Assembly: GCA_963678705.1 (NCBI GenBank)
Contig: OY783216.1
Coordinates: 10,230,001 to 10,294,000, forward strand
Reading direction: 5' to 3'
DNA: 64,000 bases
DNA from: Panorpa germanica
Taxonomy: Eukaryota; Arthropoda; Insecta; Mecoptera; Panorpidae
The notes beneath the pieces are model-generated. The model was not told where the DNA came from. It saw nothing but the letters and a program-made list of their open reading frames with translations, and ran no database searches. How positions within the stretch are numbered: position 1 is the first letter of the stretch; each line of letters begins with the position of its first letter. The position numbers and the translations under genes are program-made. Shown here piece by piece: positions 48,101 through 63,100 of this stretch.

Positions 48101-51100
48101 TATTTAGAAATGAGTAAAAATATATTAAATTTAAGAAATACATTTTTTAAAGAGCAATATTTTTTTAAGAGCTCTGTTGTTACTAAATACATAGTATTGA
48201 TTCATGGTGGTCCAGACAATTTTATAAAAGAGAAAATTTCAGTTTCTGTTGTCCTCGTTCTATCGAGTGATCTACAGCGGTGCAAATTTACTAATATTAC
48301 AAACCACACAATATATTAAAACATCAATCACCATACTTACAAGCTATAAACAAATTTAGAAGTTGTTAACATATGAAAAGGCTTGGTTAACATTTTTATT
48401 ATTTGTGAATTTATGAGTATTTACTTACGAGCTATTTTATAAATTGTACGTTGAAGTTATGTCAATAATTTTTGCGTTGCAGAATCGTTATTTCAGTCAG
48501 AATGATTTCAGTATTTTTAATTGTTTTAATTGATTATAGACTTACCATCTGTTTTAGTATTAATTAAATAACATTATTAAATACTTCTGTCTCTCTCTCT
48601 AACAGTTTTAATAGAAATGTTATACTTTAGGTGAATTTATTTGCTAATGTTATACACAAAATGTATATTATTTCTAAACTATCAGATATTAATTTTATTT
48701 TGTAAATCACTTACATGCTTTAAATATATAATATCTTTGTTTAAAAAAACTCAGATGGTCTAAATCTAAACCTTAAGTTAAAAACAATACTTCTTCAACA
48801 ACAGCAGGTTATATTAAAGCATTTAATGATAAGTTGCATTGTGTATTTAAGGATTAAAAACTAAAGCAGATAGAAATTTAGAAATTGAGAGTGCAAAGTG
48901 TACAAATTGAATATTTTAATCATTAAAAATGGAATCACCCTATTGCACTTACTTGCTGCATATGTAGTAGTTTGATAAAAAGTAACCAAGTCAAAATAAA
49001 TTATTTATATTACTATCTAGAACTATAAAGATATAAAATCTACGAGGGTTGTTCGAAAAGTTTTGATATTTAAAAGCAAAGACAAGAAAACAATTCTTTT
49101 CTGTTGATTAGTTTACATTTACATTTGTATACAGATGTCCGATGTTGACGACTCTCCTAAGGTTGAATATAATTCACTCTGAATTTTCTTTACATTTAAA
49201 CCTTTCGATTGATAGTATTTAATCACTACACGAATTCACAAGTGTTTTAAAATTGTTCATCTAGTCAATCTAGTTCAAGCGAGCTCGTAAAAGTACCAAG
49301 CCTAACGACTATATCAAATTATTATATTTAATAAAATTATTTACTGACTGTTCAAAACATAAATAGATAACCCAGTGTTTTGTAATTAGTTCTTGAGATA
49401 CTTTACTATCTTAGCAGTATTTTAACTTACTCACTGATGTAAATTATATAAAGATAATGTAGTAAATATCTATATATACTTAACCCGCTATAAAATTACA
49501 AGTTAATTTATAATTTACTTACTGTCTGTTGTAAAATATGTTGGGTTAGTTGTATCCCGTTTGCTACGACATGTACAATTTTTCTTTGTGATTTATATGA
49601 TACTCGTAGTATGGTATGTTTTTCTATGGGATAATTTACGTTGTGAAAAAAGTATTTTAACATGGGTGTAGCATAAGGTGTAGTTCTCTATTTTAATCAG
49701 TCCTTTTACTAATCTTTGCAATTATTATTATTATCAACTCACTAAAGTTGGAATCTTGCGAATGCGTCTGGTTCTTATGCAACTTATAATTAAATATTTT
49801 TATAAAATACTTTCAAAAATAGCGTTAACGCTATAATATTTTAAGTACTACGATAATAATATAAACATCTATTATAAAATATTTAGCTCTTTCCCAATCA
49901 ATAATCGCAAAGTAAATTTAAGCTGAAGGGAGAGTTCAATGCAGTGTAGAAAATAGCATCTACCCCTATATGCACTAATCTGTAGCTGTGGTGGTATTAC
50001 TTTGAACGTGTGCAATATTATGCGTTCCCTGCTTATTGGAAGGGGATGATACTTGTTGAAAGTAGAATGACTCACGGGAGAAAAGCACATTATATAGAAG
50101 GGAATTCCTGATAAATTGTTTAGGGAGAGAAGAGAATAAAAACATTTTACTAATTTACAATCAATAGGAAATGAAATGCTCCACTTTAACGCATGTAGCG
50201 AAACAGCGTATTATCATAAGTACATAATTTCAATAGATAAATTATGATATTTATCTAATTGGTGTATTAAATAAATCCGTTTTAACGTTATACATAAGGT
50301 GACCACCGTGACAAATACGGTGGTTTTTAAAATACGAATATAAAATCTATTGGGTATAAATTATTTACCCTCTATTTAGTTGACCAATTTAAATAACCAT
50401 AAATAAACATGTTAAAAAATTTAATATTAGTAAATATATATATAAAAATGCATATATTATGAATACAACTTCATACCATCTATTAATGTTATATATTTTA
50501 TATTTCAATTAATAAAATGTCCCCTTTACAATTGTGTAAAAATAATACTTTAAATTATCAATATTTAAAAATAGAATCATCAAAATCGTTGTAGAATTGA
50601 CCGGTTTCCTAATAAATACATAACGCACTTCTTATGTACATTATGTATGTTACATAGCACTTACTGTCTGTATATAATCAATCAATTAATTGAATTTAAA
50701 TAAATGATCACAAGAAAAGCAAGGTGCATAAAGAATTTGTGTTTTAATTACTACGCACCATCTATTTTTGTAAAATTTATATATGTATATATATTAAGCT
50801 TAGTATCACTTTGTAATTCAAAAGGTGCGTTCTATGTTAGATAAAATATCACGCGTACCACCTAATCAAAACAATTATGAATATGTCTAATTGAAACATA
50901 CTGCTGAAATAATAAAAATAAATTTATTTCTTATTAGCTTACAATCTGCATATTAAAAAATTGTTTAATAGAAATGTCTTGAGATTGTACTACCGATTGA
51001 TATATATAAAATATTTACAGCCTGTTAAATTATGGTTTAATAATTAGAAAAACGTCATATTTATATCTTAATTTAACACTTTGCAATATTGAAAATTAGC

Positions 51101-54100
51101 TTACATGCTGAAATATATTCATATATAAATGCAAATTAAAATAGAAAAGAAATAAATGAGTATGCTTAAGGAAATGAACAGGATTTTGTGCAATATCAAC
51201 TTACGAACTTTTGTGATAATAATTAAATATTAGAGGAGTTAATAAGCCACCACTCGATGCGAATCCTAGATCAGGGATCTCCAAACTGTTTACGCATGAT
51301 GAAATTGCACTGATTCTGTATTTGTGACTGTATTCTGCATACAAATTAATTCATAGAAACTATAATATTTTGCATATAAATATTTTTCAGATTGGATTCT
51401 GTAGAATTTTAGAAATGTTTTTTCTTTTTAATTAGAGAGGCAGTGTGTCCTTAGTGTGGGCTACTTCAGCTGTTAATTAAATAAGACAAACTATACAAAT
51501 ATTATAAAAGAAACTTACGTTCTTCTATTGGTGAAAATAAATAATTTTAATGTTTAATTTGTAAAATTTTAAAAACATACAGAGACCTTGCCGCGTGAGT
51601 CTTCACAATAAAAAGAATATTCTGTATGCAATGAAATTTGCATACCGTTATAAAATTTGAAAAGAAATAAATGTAATAATTATTTTAAATCACTTAGAGA
51701 AGGGAGTAGTCAAAAATCGTTGAGGCAGGGTAGTCGTACAAATACATATAAAAAGTAATATGTCCACAACTTATAATATAGTATATTATTTTTTTTTTAA
51801 TACGTACTTCCTGTTAATAAAGGTAATTTAATTGTTGCTGTAGTTTTAATCGAGGCAAGTCTATTAACTGACAAGTCAGAAAAGAAAAGGCAGTGCTTAA
51901 TCTAGAATACGTCTAGGCCTATATCTTCGGAACTTTGTCACAAGTAGTTACAAAATAGGCGTTATATTATGTAGTTTTTAATAATCGCTTACCATCAGCT
52001 GTTGAGCGGATATTCCAATAAGTGATTAATAACTTATGTCGCATTAATATAGGTCATGGGCGCCCGCAGAAAATTTGGCAAGAGGTAGCGTACCTAAGAT
52101 TCCATTCTGTCTGTCAAAAATTTATTACTGTCTATATTAAATTTATTATTATTTTATTTAATAACTAGTGGGGCAAGTTCAACATTTGCTCTTATCTGTG
52201 GACGCCTATGTATGTATTTATTTTGCATTTCACACTTACGAGAAGCTACATGTTACAATAGAAAAATTAATTAATTAATTTAAGAATTAGATACCAGTTA
52301 ATTATTTATAAGAGAAACACTTACTTGCTGAAACGTTTAAATAAGTTTTGTTAAGAAAATTACTAACTGCAATCTAATATACATTTTAAAATCACAAATT
52401 TTAATACAGAATTATTTATAACTTGGATAAAATATATAAGATTGAAATGTTATTTTTGGAACATCTAAATGTTTTTTCTCTTTATATAATCAATCAATTC
52501 GATTCGTTATCTTTATTTATTAAGAGATATACTTGCAACGCATTGTGGTTTTCTCTTTTTAATAAGTTTCCGCCCGGGAAATATACAAAATTTGGAATGG
52601 GAAGTACATGTGAGTCTTCCTGTGGTATAATAAAAACCGTCACGTTTTCACAATGTACAAACATGTCCATGCTCTGTTGTAATTAGCTGACCTGATTTAT
52701 TAAACCAGCAACATGAAAAGAATATGCCTTTTTGACCCATAGGCTTTGCAATATTGAAAGTAATAAATTTATACTACATATAAAGTAATATTACTCACGT
52801 CCTAGAAGAATAAACCAAGGGATTACATCCTAATTCAAAATATTATAATATAAAACTCATAATCATATGTTCAAAATGAAACTTACGAACTTTTTAAACA
52901 TATATCAAACAATTAAAAAAAATATTGTGAGCTGCTTCTATTATTATATTTCTTCGAGAAATAAAACTCAAAGAAAAACTATAATAATCGTAATATTTAC
53001 CTACTACATTTTAACAAACAATTAAAAAGTTAATTATTTCTTAGTCGTTAACAAGTTAATTAGAAGATTTTAATTATTTAATTTGCTTACGTCGTGCTAG
53101 CCGCATAGAAATGTCATTGGTAGATGAAATGGACAAAAGGAATGTTAGAATATATGTTACTTTTTTTTAAATATTATTTATTATGAAATAGCACATTAAC
53201 TGCACCTTATCTAGAACCAATCAATTGACATTTGCTTCTTTTAATCAAAGATAAGTTTCACGACAATTTCTTGCTCTATTTCCGACAAACAAAAGCCAGA
53301 CTGGTACGTCTACAACTTATTCTAGTAAATCGCATACCAAATTTTATTTTAATTGCATTTGAAGCAATTGGTTTTTGTATTCAATTTTGTTTCTGTGGCG
53401 GCTTTAGTTCACAACCCAATTAATAATTAGTTTATATTTACGTTCTATGAAAAAATTAACACACTCTTTTTAATATTATTAAGTAATTATAAATAACAAA
53501 TAGAAAGCCATCTATATACGTCAATAAATAAATCAGTTTCATCAATAAAGTAGTGGCAAAAGGGTGAGACTGTGAAGTATATTGATGCTAATGTTTCTTT
53601 AAAATAAATGTTTTAAAAACCCAGTTCAGCTTTGTTAAGTATTGTATAGTTTAACTCTTCAAAATACTTACTTCTGGGATGGAATTCCACAGCTAAAAAT
53701 ATTATTAAAAATGTTTTAAAATAAAAAAATACGATTTGTAATTAAGATAAATAATGAAAATATTATTTACATTCGTTATCTTCCATTTCGACCGTAGCTG
53801 GAACAAGTTGAAAGACAAGATGAAAACAATGGTGTAAATAGTACAGCTCCAAAATTAACTAGTGTTCAAAACATTTGCAGTTAAGTAGTATAATTAAACT
53901 CTACTTACGACGGCCTTGATACGAGGAAGTTTTATTGATTAACTTTGAATATATATAATTAATTAAATTAAAAATTATATTGAATATTCACTATGTGTGA
54001 TATTGGCCAAGAAGTCTTATCTATGAAGTCTAAGTACACTTACTACGACCTTGAATGAAAATAAAGAAAACAATATACGTTTACATTCATTTCATATCAA

Positions 54101-57100
54101 ATAGAGCCACAGCAAAGCGTGATAGGGTTATGCTAGTTTATAAAAAATAACTATTTATTATTTACAATTACTTACGAGTCGTGCTAATTGTGATAGCGTA
54201 TGCTGTAAGAAATTAAGCAACATTGTATTTAGTATTATTAAACAATTTTCGTGAAATTAGAATAGTAACTCTTCTTCAAATACAGGATTTATATTAGTGG
54301 AAGATTTAATTACTATTTAGACGCTAGAATTAATATTTTTATATTGTTTTGTTACTTACGGTGTCCTGATTTTATGATTTACATAACCTATTTTATAATG
54401 TTTCAACTGTATGTTTATATTCTTATATGTTTGGTACTGAATTTTGTATGGCAGCGCGAAAACGGCTCCGTCAATGTTTTTCAAAATTGCCTATTTCGTA
54501 GAGAAAAAAATTCTAAGACTTTTAGCGTCCCCAGATTTTCCCCAGCATTTCCTGAAAACCCGTAATTTTGGAAAAACTGGAAAAAAAGTGAGCCCTTTTT
54601 TGCTGTATTACTTTTAATTCGTAAAAGATAGAAAGTTGAAATTTTGCATGTGTATTAAGGTATTCAATGCTGACATTTCTCAAAAATTAGAAATTCAAAA
54701 ATTGAAAAAGGGGGGGTTTAAGAAATTCAGGGGCCCGGTAGGGAACTTTGGAGAATGTTCATATTAATTATTATTTGTATTTTCTTTGGGAAGACTTACT
54801 TTTTCCTATGTGAAAATAATTATTTGTAAATAATATAATAAATAATTAAGTGAGTAATTAATAATAATAAAAAGGAGTAACAAGTATAAGCGCATATATT
54901 ACTTACGTCGCACTAGTTCCATAATATACATTATAAGATTTTTATTGTGACAATTTTTTAAATGTTAAAAAATTCAGTTGCTTTTATTTTATGTATACGC
55001 TAATGTAATGAAGAAAATAAATAGAAAAAATGCAAATTACGAGAGTACGGCGGCGACTCATACTTAAAACAAGTTCTGGGGTATAAACTGCCGATATAAC
55101 TAAAAAGCACTGACTCACTTATTTTTCTATAATGTATATAGAAACAAATAAGATAATATTCATTATCGTATTATAGATTTATACCGCTCTTATAACTTCT
55201 TTTAAGTATAAGTCGCCGGCGAACTTTCGTGATTTGTACTATGTTACTTTAAATCATTCTTAAACAAATTCCTAAAGTTGATAAATGTTAATATCGAGAT
55301 AATTACTTATTTCCATCAAGTCCACGTCATTTTCACTTCGGTCATCATCAGTTTCATAACTTTGTAGCGGGTACATAGTTGCTAAAACAAAAATAATTGT
55401 CCAAAATAAATACATAAGAATATAACGCACGAGATTATTTTTAGAGCGAAAGCCAATTATAACTGGATTGACTTCAGTAAATTGGCTCTTGGTACGGCAC
55501 TGGTGTTGCACTCGTACTAAGTATATTATTATGTTATGCAGGTATTTTTAATGGTATTAATAATAAACTATAGTTACTTTCATCATCGTAATCATAGTCA
55601 AGTGAAGTCGCTGAAAAGTAACATTTAATTTATTAGCATCATGTTACATAAATCAGTCGTAGGAAGCGATTCAAAATATATCTATACATAAATGCAATAT
55701 TACCATAAGTTGTTTCATCATAAAAATCCAGATCTAAAATAATAATAACCAATGTTAATTAAATTAATTTTTTTATTAAATACAAAATAATATTAATATT
55801 TTTTAAATAAACAATACAATGCAGTTGTACTAACACTTGTATCAGTAATTGAACACGTGGCTATTTATCAAAATTTACAGTTAGTTGCGATAATAATTTG
55901 CACTATATTATTAAAACGATAAAGTAAAAATAGTTCCATTGCAGGGGCTAGACAACTTGACTAATCCGACTTATGTTAGTTCCCATTAATAAAATGTATG
56001 TAGCGTTTACATCTAAACGTATCTGCTATATAAATATTAGGATTCTAATACATATATTCAATTCCGTGTTTTAATTACCATCAAGTGAAATTCCTATTTT
56101 AGAATTAATGTTAATAACCAAACAAATACACAATACATTATTTAATAATATTCAATATAAAATATTGTTAGATATTAGAGAGATGAACAATTTCGTCACT
56201 TGTTACCGGATATTCGTGACACATTAAACAATAAATATTATATTCAATATTCGCCGTGTTATATTCAGGATAAGTTTGTGTGACAGTCTAAACTGCAAAG
56301 ACAAGTCTCAAATAAATGTTAAGTCTATCTCGTAATACGTACATACAATGTTAGCGGAGGTAATTATTGTTTCCAACAGAGATGTGCACAAATAGTTTTC
56401 AAAAGTATTTAAATACGAAATAGATCAGGCTCCCAGACTTAGTTTCTTTTTAAATATCTAAAAGTTAACAGAGCCGCTTTATCTTTAGTTATACTTTGAC
56501 GTAACGGGATTAATATAAAAAATACTTCTATTTTCTCCCTGCTCACCACTTTCTTAATATCTTAAGTATATGTTTCGCCTTGAGACATCTGCAAGTAGTA
56601 TCTGTTATATAAATGAGATAGCAATTCATACAACGAAGAGAGAGAAGGAATTGGAAATGACATTGTGCGATTACTGATCCTACTAATTTCTTCAGCACAA
56701 TTCAAACATACAAGAGAATTATTTATAAGCACTGATTTATATAAGTAAATAAATTTCTATTTATTCACAGCAATTCTTATTATTTCTTTAACATTTATGT
56801 AATAAAGGTTTTGTTTGTGTTTTTTGTCACTTACCTCCTACTGAACATTGGAATATTTTTGTCGTATTAAAGCTTCACCAGTTTTACATTATTTAATTAA
56901 AATTAGGATTATTTTATAAACACATTTACTCTAATAAATTGCGTTATAATAACATACTTCGTTCTGCAGAAATATGATAGTAAATGTAGTTGAAAATGAT
57001 ATTATTTTAAATATGTAATAACAATTAGTAATAAATAAATTTTGTTATAATAAATTTACTACTTACTTGCTGTGTTAGACAAACGTATATTTAATGACAA

Positions 57101-60100
57101 TAAGTAAAAGATACTGTGAAATAATTAGTAATATAATATTTATTTACTTCATATACTCACTAACTCCCCCATCTTATTTATTTATAAAAATTATTTATTA
57201 TAAATATAAAAACTCTTCTGTAAAAATAATCTTTAATAAAACTACCTTTGAAACCAAATAAAAGTTTAGTTGTATTTTATACTTGGTATTTAATTATAAA
57301 TGACAATAAGAAATATTAATATGCAACAGCAATTCGTATGAAGGTAAAATAAATGTAATTATCGAGGTAAATATTACAGTCATTAAAAATTGATCATTAT
57401 TTTTTTAGTTTTTTGAAGAAATTTTCTTTTAATTTAATTTTTTCACGCATTAAAAGAACCACCAAAGGGGAGGGTGGGTTGCACCACAACTTGTGCCTAA
57501 AGATACACGAATCCTAAACCGGTTTTTGTATCTGAGGTACATCTGCTAGTCAAATTGATTATTGCTGAGAATTATGGTCTATATTCATTTGTTCAATTTT
57601 CGATTTATAATTTATTTACTGATTCAATTATTAGCTACAAATTAGAATGCAAAAAAAGGGATTATGTTTAACTTACGCCGCCCTGGAGTTTTGAGAATAT
57701 AATATTTAAAACTAAATTACAAAGGTTACGTTACTACAACTATGGTTACTTGTAGCCATGGTTAGAAAATATTCAGAAAGAAATGAAATTGTCTTTCTTC
57801 ATAAGATGTAGAGATATAGTTGATTAGAGCAAAACATTTAACCAAACCAAAGTTATAATGTTTATTTGACATTAAAATATTTTACGTATTATAAAAGGTG
57901 TTGTCTGATACGTTCTATAACCTATTTTATTGCTATTGCAACCAGAAAATTACTTTGAGTAATAATAGAAAAGACACTTTTTATTAATTAATGAAACTTA
58001 AGTCCTTTTGAAGGATTAAATATTTAAAAGATATCTGTAAAGTCATAAACTAAATGGATTTTAGACAAAATCTAAACGTTTTAAAAAAAATAATACTAGG
58101 TTTCAATTAGCCAGGGATGTTGTGTATATATCTACATCATCTACAGCATCTACACCAATGAAGTTGTCCTCAAGCGTCGGAAATTGATCAACTTTAAATA
58201 AATACAGTACACTTACTTCCTGTTAGTATAATTCACGAGTGTCATTAGATTGTTTAATATTGTACGTTATTTAATTTTAATTGGAGTAAGCCTGTTTATT
58301 TATAAAATAAAGAATCATGGCTTGGTTTGAGAAAATCAAGATAATTTCTGTTTAAGTCGATTTATTTAATATGAATTGCTTAATTTTCCTTAGCATTCCA
58401 TAGTTTTTTAGCTTTATGTTTTTTCCTACTAAATATTATATAATAAATTATTAACAAAATGAGATTTGTACTTTACTTTCTAATCATGTAAACACAAAAA
58501 TTAAATTAGATTTGTACTAAAAGTTTTTAGCTTTATATTTTCTCGTACTAAATTTATTATATAATAAATTATTAACAAAATTAGATTTGTACTTTACCAT
58601 CTAATCACATAAACACAAAAATTAAATTAGATTTGTACTAAAAGTTTTTAGCTTTATATTTTCTCGTACTAAATTTATTATATAATAAATTATTAACAAA
58701 ATTAGATTTGTACTTTACCTTCTAATCACATCAACCCAAAAATTAAATTAGATTTGTACTAAAAGTTTTTAGCTTAATGTTCTTTTCAACAAAATGTTAT
58801 ATAATAAATTATTAACAAAATTAGATTTGAACTTTACCACCTAAACATATAAACATAAAAATTAAATTAGATTTGTACTAAAAGTTTTTAGCTTTATATT
58901 TTCTTCAACAAAATGTTATATTATAAATTATTAACAAAATTAGATTTGTACTTTACCACCTAATCACGTAAACACAAAAATGAAATTAGATTTGTGTTTT
59001 TCAAAATATTTTTAGCTTTATGTTTTCTTCTTCAACAAAATATTATATAATAAATTATTAACAAAATTAGATTTGAACTTTACCACCTAAACATATAAAC
59101 ATAAAAATTAAATTAGATTTGTACTAAAAGTTTTTAGCTTTATATTTTCTTCAACAAAATGTTATATTATAAATTATTAACAAAATTAGATTTGTACTTT
59201 ACCACCTAATCACGTAAACACAAAAATGAAATTAGATTTGTGTTTTTCAAAATATTTTTAGCTTTATGTTTTCTTCTTCAACAAAATATTATATAATAAA
59301 TTATTAACAAAATTAGATTTGTACTTTACCTTCTAATCACATCAACCCAAAAATTAAATTAGATTTGTACTAAAAGTTTTTAGCTTAATGTTCTTTTCAA
59401 CAAAATGTTATATAATAAATTATTAACAAAATTAGATTTGAACTTTACCACCTAAACATATAAACACAAAAATTAAATTAGATTTGTACTAAAAGTTTTT
59501 AGCTTTATATTTTCTTCAACAAAATGTTATATTATAAATTATTAACAAAATTAGATTTGTACTTTACCACCTAATCACGTAAACACAAAAATGAAATTAG
59601 ATTTGTGTTTTTCAAAATATTTTTAGCTTTATGTTTTCTTCTTCAACAAAATATTATATAATAAATTATTAACAAAATTAGATTTGTACTTTACCAGCTA
59701 ATCACATAAACACAAAAATTAAATTAGATTTGTACCAAAAGTTTTTAGCTTTATGTTTTTTCCTACTAAATATTATATAATAAATTATTAACAAAATTAG
59801 ATTTGTACTTTACCAGCTAATCACGTAAACACAAAAATGAAATTAGATTTGTGTTTTTGAAAATATTTTTAGCTTTATGTTTTCTTCTTCAACAAAATAT
59901 TTTATAATAAATTATTAACAAAATTAGATTTGTACTTTACCATCTAATCACATAAACACAAAAATTAAATTAGATTTGTGTTTTTGAAAATATTTTTAGC
60001 TTTATGTTTTCTTCTTCAACAAAATATTTTATAATAAATTATTAACAAAATTAGATTTGTACTTTACCTTCTAATCACGTAATCACAAAAATTAAATTAA

Positions 60101-63100
60101 ATTTATACTAAAAGTTTTTAGCTTTATATTTTCTCCTACTAAATATTATATAATAAATTAACTAAATAAATAATTAATAAAATTAGATTTGTACTTTACC
60201 TTCTAATCAGATAAACACAAAAATTAAATTAGATTTGTACCAAAAAATTTTTAGCTTTGTTTTCTTGAACTAAATATTATACAATAAATTATTAACAAAA
60301 TTAGATTTGTACTTTACCATCTAATCACGTAAACACAAAAATTAAATTAGATTTGTACCAAAAGTTTGTAGCTTTATGTTTTCTCAAACAAAATAATATG
60401 TAATAAATTGTTAACAAAATTAGATTTGTACATTACCACCTAAACACATAAACATAAAAATTAAATTAGATTTGTACCAAAAGTTTTTTAGCTTTATGTT
60501 TTCTCCTACTAAATATTATATAATAAATAATTAACAAAATTAGATTTGTACTTTACCAGCTAATCAAATAGAGACAAAAAGTACATCAGATTTTATTTAT
60601 TTATTATTACTAATAGTTAGTTTAATACAGACGAGGTCATGACCTTACAATTTACAACACAATTCCACAATATACAAAATAATATTACTAGAATTTACCC
60701 CCGTCGCAAAGTGATGTGTATGATTTTAACCCGTTCGTAATATCATTTTAAATTTTAATTTTATTTTCAAATTGAAATATTTAACTCGTTCAATAATAAA
60801 ATAGTTTTTCGTATATTGACTAAAAAAATATATATATTCAACAAAATATCAAATATTTTCAATTTATATTTATAGCGAAATTAAGACTAACACACATTAC
60901 TACTAAAGCAAAGTTGAATTTGTAATCTGTGTTTTTCAAACAAGGCAGCAATTAACTCATTGACTCACCGGCTTTAGTAACGCATCACAAAGATTATAAA
61001 CAAGTTTTGAATTTTTATAGTGTTACCAAAATTCGTATTTTCGCATCAAGTCTAATTTTGGATCACTATCTGTAAGAGTATTTAACAATTAAAGGTGCTC
61101 ATTATTTTGTCTTTACTAGTTTGATATTAAATTTAATAAAAATATATGATATCAAGTGTACATTTGCCAACATTAGGGATGCACAAAACAGTTTGGTACA
61201 ATCCCAAAATTCTAAACTCTTATTTAAGAGTACAATTTTTAACGATTAACTTATATATAAATATATATAAGTCTCGCATAGCAGAAAATTTTATGTTTAC
61301 CTGCTTTGGCTGTAACATTAACAAGTAATAACCAAAAAATAAATTATTTAGAAAAAAGGGAACAATATTATTATCTGCACCACAAATATTTGATGTTAAT
61401 TTCGTTTCTTATTGCAGCTTACGATCTAATTGCGTTGATTTATTTTTACTAATTTAATACATTATTCGATTAATTTATCTAATTATATTAGATTATACAA
61501 CTCACAAACTGTAAAAATAAAAGAAGTACTAAAATGTTCTTACAGTATTCTTTTTAAGATAAATTACGATGGCTTACTGGCTGCAATAAAAACAATGAAA
61601 CTCTACATTTAACAATTGGATTGTAGATATAACTTGTTTTTCACAATTTTAACATGTTCACAAAATAAATAAATAAATAATTAATAAAGAAGTGGAGTAC
61701 ACGAAGTTTTATGTTGAATAGTAGAGATTCACTCCATTAAATATAACATATATTTTACAAATAATATATTTTTATATTTACTATCTGAACGGTTTCAATT
61801 AAGTTCAATGTAATTTATTAATATTAATCTTACACAAGATTTTACGACCAAGGTACAAAATACATCTTACAACTGTATAATTCTAATAAAAGTCATCTTA
61901 CAAATATATGTATATAATATATAAATAAATATATTGTTAATATTGGACTTACATTCAGCTGCATTTGTGTAAACATCAACGTTACATATAGAAAAATTGT
62001 TTAAAATATTAAGTTAAATATCTATTTTACCATTAACAATTATCAAAATCTGCACCGATAATAATTCCGCGTAATATCACATCAATACTTATTCACACAT
62101 ACCATCAGAGTCTGATTTATAATTAGGCTGAGCACAAAATTGCTTTTCCGAAGATTTTAAATTAATATATTCACAAAAATAATTTTATTTATAATTTAAC
62201 TTAATAAATTAATTTATCTTATTGTGTTAAATGGAAGTAATTGAAGTCTAACTAAACTATACTAGACTTACGATCTGTTTTCAAAAGTAATAGCGATAAT
62301 TCATTTTTACATACTTCTACAATTTTTAAGATTGCAGTTCGATGAAATAGCTTCACTAATAATTTATCTACTATTGTTTATATATTTTTTTCACTCTATA
62401 TTTTGTTTACACATCATGAAATGCAGGTGATTACAGAAAAGAAACAAATAATGTTGTTTAGAAACGATAGTCACCACCATAATAAGTTATTATTAGACGA
62501 TACAAACGTTTTGATTTCTGCTACCAGTTATCAAATACAATACATATTTACGCACTCTGCGTGAGCTCGTGCAACTCTTAAATTTTTTTTGAAGAAATAA
62601 TATAATTTTAACAATTGGAGATTATATTAATATATTATAGTTAACATACCATCTATTTCATGACACCAATTTATCAGATTTTAAATTTATAAAAACAAAT
62701 AGATTTTACGTCTTTACGTATTTCATTTTTTACGTCTTCTTATTGCTATTTTGTAGACAGCATGCTCTATATATATAAATCATATATTGTATACTCACTG
62801 CCTGTTTATTTGTGAACAATCATATTTTCAATTAATAAGTAATAGTTATTAAAGTAAATAAAGTGTGTATATGTCTTAATTATTTCCCACAATTATAAGA
62901 AATATCGCTTTTGTGATAAAATCTTAAAATAAGATGTTAAGTTGATTAAATTTAATTGAAGTTGTTGACGATCTAAATCGCCTAATGCACTTTCATTTCT
63001 AATAATTAACTTACAGTCTGTTAGATTTATGATTTACTAAATTAATAAGTATTTCTTATATTTTTACATCTACAGATTTAAATTATACATCTAGAAATAA

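Noticed and set aside
48077..48319. 80-codon plus-strand ORF and similar 60-90-codon ORFs across the window
   Set aside because: No recognisable domain, no splice pairing and low-complexity composition; lengths are expected by chance in 64 kb.
49482..49484. Microexon cgg before a GTTAAG donor
   Set aside because: The donor is not a usual GTRAG type and gene B has no partner.
58400..60600. CRISPR-like or satellite array
   Set aside because: The units vary exactly at the exon triplet and carry splice signals in line with the rest of gene A; there are no spacers of uniform unique sequence.
62552..62554. Extra 3-nt exon tgc in gene A
   Set aside because: Acceptor is GAG, no counterpart in gene B, and it would break the HCND match.
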